Source: Methylobacterium sp. Leaf125 (GTDB taxonomy: Bacteria; Pseudomonadota; Alphaproteobacteria; Rhizobiales; Beijerinckiaceae). Taken from it: a stretch of 64,000 nt of DNA. The stretch is from positions 51,256 through 115,255 of the forward strand of contig NZ_LMNU01000005.1 in the NCBI RefSeq assembly GCF_001423085.1, written 5' to 3'. Position numbers and translations under genes: made by a program. The notes beneath the pieces were generated by a model. The model saw only the letters and a list, made by a program, of their open reading frames with translations. It did not search any database and was not told the DNA's origin. Position 1 is the first letter of the stretch. Each line of letters starts with the position of its first letter. This document shows, in pieces, positions 63,042 through 64,000 of the stretch.

Positions 63042-63116
63042 GGGCGCGTAGCTCAGCGGGAGAGCACTACCTTGACATGGTAGGGGTCACAGGTTCGATC
63101 CCTGTCGCGCCCACCA
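63042..63116 (+). tRNA. tRNA-Val (anticodon GAC)
   Basis: 75 bases including an encoded CCA. Acceptor gggcgcg pairs with cgcgccc; D arm gctc/gagc; anticodon arm ctacc-ttgacat-ggtag with GAC at 34-36; T arm acagg-ttcgatc-cctgt. All four stems pair fully. It reads GUC and GUU valine codons. Confidence 0.97.
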
Positions 63117-64000
63117 TCTATCTCTCTGATGTCACAGGGCTTTCCCTGAGAAGAGATAGGCTTACGGTGATTGATCGCAAGTTCGGCGAACCCGATTGAG
63201 GTTTGCTGTGGCCGTTCCACAGGTTCGCATCCATTCCGAACCTCGTGCGCGAAAGCCATACCGGCGATGCCGAAGCTCGTACCCGCTGAGCCTTAGCTTT
63301 GGCAGAAGGCCTTCGCGGACCGTCGTCTCCCGTTCGGGCGACACGGCCCAGTCCTGCGGCGGCACCTATGAAGCCTGCATCGATGTCCTGGATCGTCGGG
63401 TCGACAAGGCTTGTCCCTTGGGCGGGACGCCCCTCCACCGCTTCGAAGTTCACCCTGAGGCCGGCACGATCCAATCGGAATTCCGTGGCGCCTCATCCTG
63501 TCGGACGACAAGGTCGGCGCGATCACCGCAGACCGCGTCGCGCTCGTGAACACGGCCCATCATCGGGGCACACCGGGTCCGCCCGAAATTGCAGTACCGC
63601 TGTGGGGGCTCGACCGGCGACCTCGCCTCGCGGCGTCTTCTCTCGCCAGCGTAGCTGAGAACCCACGACCAGCGAACGTCGCAGGGCGAGGCCACCTCGA
63701 AGCGGACGTCGTTGCCGCTGTAGAGGCCTTCACGGCCCGACGACGGCACGCGCCTTTGTGGTGATGGCTGCTTAAGGGTAAGGCAGACCATTCACTCCGG
63801 GCGGCACCGGGCGCTGGACGAGCCGAGACGATCCCTGCGCCGAACAGTCGCCCGCAGGGTGATCCTTCGCACCAGTCCCGAGAACTCTTGAGCCGGCAGG
63901 CACTCACAGCCCACCACGTTCAGCATGCTGCAGCGCTTCTCAGAGCCCGTCCGATAAGGGGCTGAGGCAGGGTTGAGTGGCCGGGATGGCAGTGATTCCA
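63117..64000. other. 3' flank of the tRNA, no convincing gene
   Basis: A small dyad (cagggctttccctg, 63136) follows the tRNA and may terminate it. The remaining 850 bases have several overlapping frames of 60-120 codons on both strands, none with a recognisable domain or signal peptide; a decayed gene is possible. The last 60 bases contain gagcccgtccgataa (63942-63956), which resembles ends of IS5-type elements, but no transposase is visible before the window ends. Confidence 0.4.

Noticed and set aside
63118..63791. Several 100-codon frames on both strands after the tRNA
   Set aside because: They overlap one another, lack ribosome sites and recognisable domains; no single one is better supported than the rest.

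Overview
The window reads as chromosomal DNA of an alphaproteobacterium of the order Hyphomicrobiales, most likely Methylobacterium/Methylorubrum. The basis is high GC, a methylsuccinyl-CoA dehydrogenase (mcd) and propionyl-CoA carboxylase beta chain (pccB) of the ethylmalonyl-CoA pathway, an NdvA-type cyclic glucan exporter, two phasins, an Atp12 chaperone, DUF2865 and DUF1499 proteins, and two perfect CtrA-type boxes (TTAA-N7-TTAA). The genus is inferred from gene content and codon use, not from a marker-gene comparison.

Layout. 0-4 kb: ftsH and glmM, then a YjbR-type gene. 4-7.6 kb: three consecutive outer-membrane beta-barrel genes and a small secreted protein. 7.6-16.8 kb: HNH endonuclease, large MscS-type channel, CAP-domain lipoprotein, motA-motB stator pair, ndvA, transglutaminase-like protein. 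16.9-26.9 kb: YihY/BrkB membrane protein, EamA exporter, mcd, two divergent family 4 glycosyltransferases, two phasin genes and a DegP/HtrA protease. 27.0-27.6 kb: a compact EndoU toxin domain plus MafI-like immunity protein, with no delivery domain. 27.8-38.5 kb: rarA, M32 carboxypeptidase, YegD-like Hsp70, RluA-type pseudouridine synthase, HAD phosphatase, Atp12, pccB and a 42-residue Lys-rich protein. 38.5-50.8 kb: metallophosphoesterase, class III aminotransferase, cysteine-cluster protein overlapping a HAD hydrolase, MarR regulator, DUF1499, MBL hydrolase, DUF2865, a soluble triple-PAS chemotaxis receptor and mntH. 51-60 kb: a two-gene operon of a highly reducing type I polyketide synthase without thioesterase and an alpha-oxoamine synthase, ending in a strong terminator. 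60.4-63.1 kb: a tandem GT2 glycosyltransferase and tRNA-Val(GAC). The last 0.9 kb holds no convincing gene.

Most interesting parts. The PKS/alpha-oxoamine synthase operon predicts release of a reduced polyketide chain by decarboxylative condensation with an amino acid, giving a sphingoid-base-like 2-amino-3-ketone lipid; this is inference from domain content. The EndoU/MafI pair looks like a detached polymorphic-toxin tip with its immunity gene. CtrA-type boxes lie upstream of the first outer-membrane barrel gene and of the chemotaxis receptor, and an MntR-like palindrome lies upstream of mntH. Short degenerate tandem repeats of 15, 16, 21 and 30 bp recur within and between genes from 24 kb onward.

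Limits: everything was read by eye from sequence and translations. No database search, HMM or structure prediction was run, and starts are chosen from Shine-Dalgarno-like sequence and family length.
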